The position numbers and the translations under genes are program-made. Under the pieces are notes generated by a model that did no database searches, had not been told where the DNA came from, and saw only the letters and a list, made by a program, of their open reading frames with translations. A stretch of 64,000 nt of DNA, taken from positions 62,001 through 126,000 of the forward strand of contig NZ_JAHUWJ010000002.1 of NCBI RefSeq assembly GCF_019219075.1, given 5' to 3'. How positions within the stretch are numbered: the first letter of the stretch is position 1; each line of letters starts with the position of its first letter. Below, one piece after another: positions 62,166 to 64,000 of the stretch. The DNA is from Chitinophaga sp. sic0106. Its GTDB lineage: Bacteria; Bacteroidota; Bacteroidia; Chitinophagales; Chitinophagaceae.

Positions 62166-63143
62166 ATGCGGGCAATTATTATTGTGCAGCCTGGTGGGCC
62201 ATCGGTCATGCATGTGATGGAGAGAGATACACCGACGCCGGGGGCAGAAGAGGTATTGATAAAAGTACATGCTGCTGGGGTCAACCGCCCGGATGTAGCA
62301 CAGCGAAAAGGTAATTATGCGGCGCCGCCGGGAGCGCCGGTGGATATTCCCGGGCTGGAGGTAGCAGGTGAAATTGTGGAGGCAGGGCCGGGTGTGAGCC
62401 AATGGAAAGCGGGGGATAAAGTATGTGCGTTACTGGCCGGTGGTGGTTATGCGGAATATGCCGTAGCACCTGCGGGGCAATGTTTGCCGGTTCCTGCCGG
62501 ATGGGATTTCATACAGGCGTGCACGTTACCTGAAACGGTGTTTACCGTATGGCACAATGTATTTCAGCGGGGGCGACTGAAGGAGGGCGAGCATTTCCTG
62601 GTTCATGGTGGCAGCAGCGGTATTGGTATTACGGCCATTCAGCTGGCGCGGGCTTTTGGTGCGCGGGTGTTCGCCACGGCAGGTACAGATGCTAAATGTG
62701 CGGCCTGCATGGAGTTGGGTGCGCACATTTGTGTCAACTACCGCACGGAAGATTTTGAGGTGCACTTAAAACCGGAAGGGGTAGATGTGATTTTAGATAT
62801 GATTGGTGGCGATTATATCCACAAAAACGTTCATCTGCTCAATGTGGAGGGCAGACTGGTCTTTATCAATGTGATGCGGGGCGCTAAGGATACGCTGGAT
62901 GCGCTGGCGGTGATGCAGAAGCGGTTGACGATTACGGGCAGTACGTTACGTAACAGGGATCTTGCGTTTAAGGCGGCACTTACGCAGGAGATCCGGGAGC
63001 GGGTATGGCCGGTGATTGAAGCAGGGAAATTTAAACCGGTGATCAGCCAGGTTTTTCCGCTGGCAGAAGCTCCTGCTGCCCATACGTTGATGGAAAGCAG
63101 TGAGCATATCGGCAAAATAGTGCTACAGGTGGTGAAAGATTAA
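62166..63143 (+). CDS. NAD(P)H quinone oxidoreductase, PIG3-like
   Basis: Cytosolic zinc-free medium-chain dehydrogenase/reductase of 325 aa. The family start RAIIIVQPGGPSVMHV, the substrate domain segment VHAAGVNRPDVAQRKG, and the NADPH motif HGGSSGIGITAIQLARAFG (about 148-166) are present; no structural zinc cysteines. It reduces quinones, likely one or two electrons at a time, in the PIG3-type subgroup. Divergent from the usp operon and convergent with the Fnr-like gene (20-base gap), which places it in a redox/stress cluster. Confidence 0.93.
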   Translation: MRAIIIVQPGGPSVMHVMERDTPTPGAEEVLIKVHAAGVNRPDVAQRKGNYAAPPGAPVDIPGLEVAGEIVEAGPGVSQWKAGDKVCALLAGGGYAEYAVAPAGQCLPVPAGWDFIQACTLPETVFTVWHNVFQRGRLKEGEHFLVHGGSSGIGITAIQLARAFGARVFATAGTDAKCAACMELGAHICVNYRTEDFEVHLKPEGVDVILDMIGGDYIHKNVHLLNVEGRLVFINVMRGAKDTLDALAVMQKRLTITGSTLRNRDLAFKAALTQEIRERVWPVIEAGKFKPVISQVFPLAEAPAAHTLMESSEHIGKIVLQVVKD

Positions 63144-63163
63144 TATGTGTTTACAACTCATTT

Positions 63164-63874
63164 TCAGGAAACGTAATTCGATATCTCTATTAATTTTTTG
63201 ATATCAAGTATGGCGATTTTCCGGCCGTTGGTATGAATGAGTTGCTGTTCTTTAAATTCTTTGAGGAATCGGACTACATTTTCTTTGGCTGTACCAACGA
63301 TGTTTGCCAGGTCTGTCCGGGAGATGTTGATGATCACCTGTTCTCCGGGAGCTCCGTCATCTTTATATTTTTCTCTTAATACGATAAGGGCGATGGCGAG
63401 CCGTTCCTTTACGGAGCGTTGGGCAAACACCGATATGGTGTTGCTCAGCACAGCGAATTCATGGCTAAGGGCCTTGAGTAGCCGCTGTGTAAGTATGGGA
63501 GATTGTTGTAATGCGGCCAGAAAATCCTCTTTAGGAACAAATTTCAGGAGGCAATCTTCCAGGGCGGCGGCAGAATCGGGATAGCGATCGTCGCCCAAAA
63601 TGGCATGATAACCGATTATTTCGCCGGTATTTGCCACATAAATTATTTGCTCCCGTCCGTCTTTATCTGCCTTATATTTCTTTATTTTCCCATATTTAAT
63701 AAAGTAAATACCGGAGGGAATTCCGCCTTCGCGGAAGATGATTTCACCCTGCTCAAACACTTGCTCCTGCTGGTTTGCACAGAGGAGCTCATACTCTTCA
63801 TCGGGTAAGTTCAGGAAGATCGATTGTGACCTGAAATTCCATTTGTCTATCGGAAAAATGCCAGTTAAGCTCAT
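63164..63874 (-). CDS. Crp/Fnr-family transcriptional regulator
   Basis: Cytosolic regulator of 236 aa from the ATG at 63874. The frame extends to a TTG at 63916, but that lies in the FNR box and is unlikely. The sensor barrel is about 25-125 (EQGEIIFREGGIPSGIYFIKYG; GEIIGYHAILGDDRYPDSAA). The winged helix is about 165-225 (ISRTDLANIVGTAKENVVRFLKEF). There is no FNR-type N-terminal cysteine cluster. A consensus FNR box and a shared palindromic promoter lie just upstream, suggesting it controls itself and the divergent gene at 63951. Confidence 0.9.
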   Translation of the reverse strand: MSLTGIFPIDKWNFRSQSIFLNLPDEEYELLCANQQEQVFEQGEIIFREGGIPSGIYFIKYGKIKKYKADKDGREQIIYVANTGEIIGYHAILGDDRYPDSAAALEDCLLKFVPKEDFLAALQQSPILTQRLLKALSHEFAVLSNTISVFAQRSVKERLAIALIVLREKYKDDGAPGEQVIINISRTDLANIVGTAKENVVRFLKEFKEQQLIHTNGRKIAILDIKKLIEISNYVS

Positions 63875-63902
63875 ACACACGATTATACCAAAACCTGAAA
63901 AA

Positions 63903-63916
63903 TTGATTTTTATCAA
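63903..63916. promoter_or_regulatory. Consensus FNR box
   Basis: TTGAT-TTTT-ATCAA matches the FNR consensus TTGAT-N4-ATCAA in all ten defined positions. Its centre is about 42 bases upstream of the start expected for the plus-strand promoter at 63939, and downstream of the minus-strand start, so activation rightward and repression leftward are both possible. Confidence 0.75.
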
Positions 63917-63930
63917 CGCAACAGGTTAAA

Positions 63931-63948
63931 TGCAAAGTTAACTTTGCA
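63931..63948. promoter_or_regulatory. 18-bp palindrome holding overlapping divergent -7 boxes
   Basis: TGCAAAGTTAACTTTGCA is a perfect palindrome. It contains TAACTTTG on the plus strand (63939-63946) and the same sequence on the minus strand (63940-63933), both exact TAnnTTTG matches that share two bases. The minus promoter has a near -33 (GTTG) 20 bases upstream; the plus promoter has none, fitting dependence on an activator. Confidence 0.65.
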
Positions 63949-63950
63949 GG

Positions 63951-64000
63951 ATGGAATTATCAACAGGCTTTGGCTTGAGTGAGCGATTGGTTAAGCCTAA
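63951..64000 (+). CDS. Partial reading frame running off the window end
   Basis: An ATG at 63951 opens a frame that stays open to the window edge (MELSTGFGLSERLVKP, 16 codons seen). It starts 4 bases after a -7 box and about 42 bases after the FNR box, so it is likely the first gene of an Fnr-controlled unit. The product cannot be identified from this fragment. Confidence 0.45.
   Translation, partial: MELSTGFGLSERLVKP

Noticed and set aside
63875..63916. TTG start for the Fnr-like gene at 63916
   Set aside because: It would put the FNR box at the start codon; the ATG at 63874 gives a normal length and leader.
1..64000. tRNA, rRNA, CRISPR, insertion sequences, prophage
   Set aside because: Read through for cloverleaf ends, regularly spaced repeats, transposase and integrase motifs; none seen.

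Overview
The window looks like chromosomal DNA of a Bacteroidota species, most likely the Chitinophaga group of Chitinophagaceae. The sequence support is: SusC/SusD pairs, an ECF sigma/FecR switch feeding a SusC with an N-terminal STN domain, a type IX secretion (gliding-motility type) C-terminal domain, LytTR/LytS and AraC regulators, almost no Shine-Dalgarno sites, and repeated matches to the Bacteroidota -7 promoter box TAnnTTTG. I saw no tRNA, rRNA, CRISPR array, insertion sequence, prophage or replication origin. The genus assignment is inference.

Layout. 0.1-3.9 kb: an amidohydrolase/MFS operon and a YheT-like hydrolase. 4.0-16.0 kb: a polysaccharide utilisation locus with sigma factor, FecR, SusC, SusD, a surface lipoprotein, GH16 and two GH30 enzymes, closed by an intrinsic terminator. 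A GH3 beta-glucosidase at 19.3-21.6 kb probably completes the pathway; the enzyme set points to beta-1,3/beta-1,6-glucan (fungal wall or laminarin type). 16.0-19.1 kb: a Crp/Fnr regulator followed by a metallo-beta-lactamase/rhodanese protein and a split YeeE/YedE transporter, a reactive-sulfur or thiosulfate module. 21.6-29.2 kb: a hydroxyacid dehydrogenase, a GT39 membrane glycosyltransferase, two unrecognised genes behind a near-perfect promoter and a palindromic leader, a PAS histidine kinase with a receiver-Crp fusion regulator, and an HTATIP2-like protein. 29.3-35.1 kb: a giant secreted repeat protein. 35.2-46.2 kb: an AraC regulator, a TonB receptor with a LytTR/LytS pair, a UbiB-like kinase with its TetR-like regulator, an MFS exporter, a luciferase-like oxidoreductase and an FMN reductase. 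46.2-57.1 kb: a SufR-like regulator, aconitase, a KefB-like antiporter, a DHFR-like protein, a YihY protein, topoisomerase III and a PL6 lyase. 57.2-64 kb: a redox/stress signalling region containing a lone receiver, a receiver/thioredoxin-reductase-like fusion, a cyclic-nucleotide-domain histidine kinase, a universal stress protein, a quinone oxidoreductase and an Fnr-like regulator with a consensus FNR box.

Themes. Four proteins carry Crp-like sensor domains, and two of their loci have Crp/Fnr-type palindromes near -42 of a plausible promoter. Many gene ends carry tandem hairpins, several of which overlap so that the two stems exclude each other. The most interesting candidate system is the operon at 58.1-62.0 kb, where a histidine kinase with a Crp-like sensor sits beside a receiver fused to a thioredoxin-reductase-like enzyme that has lost its CxxC.
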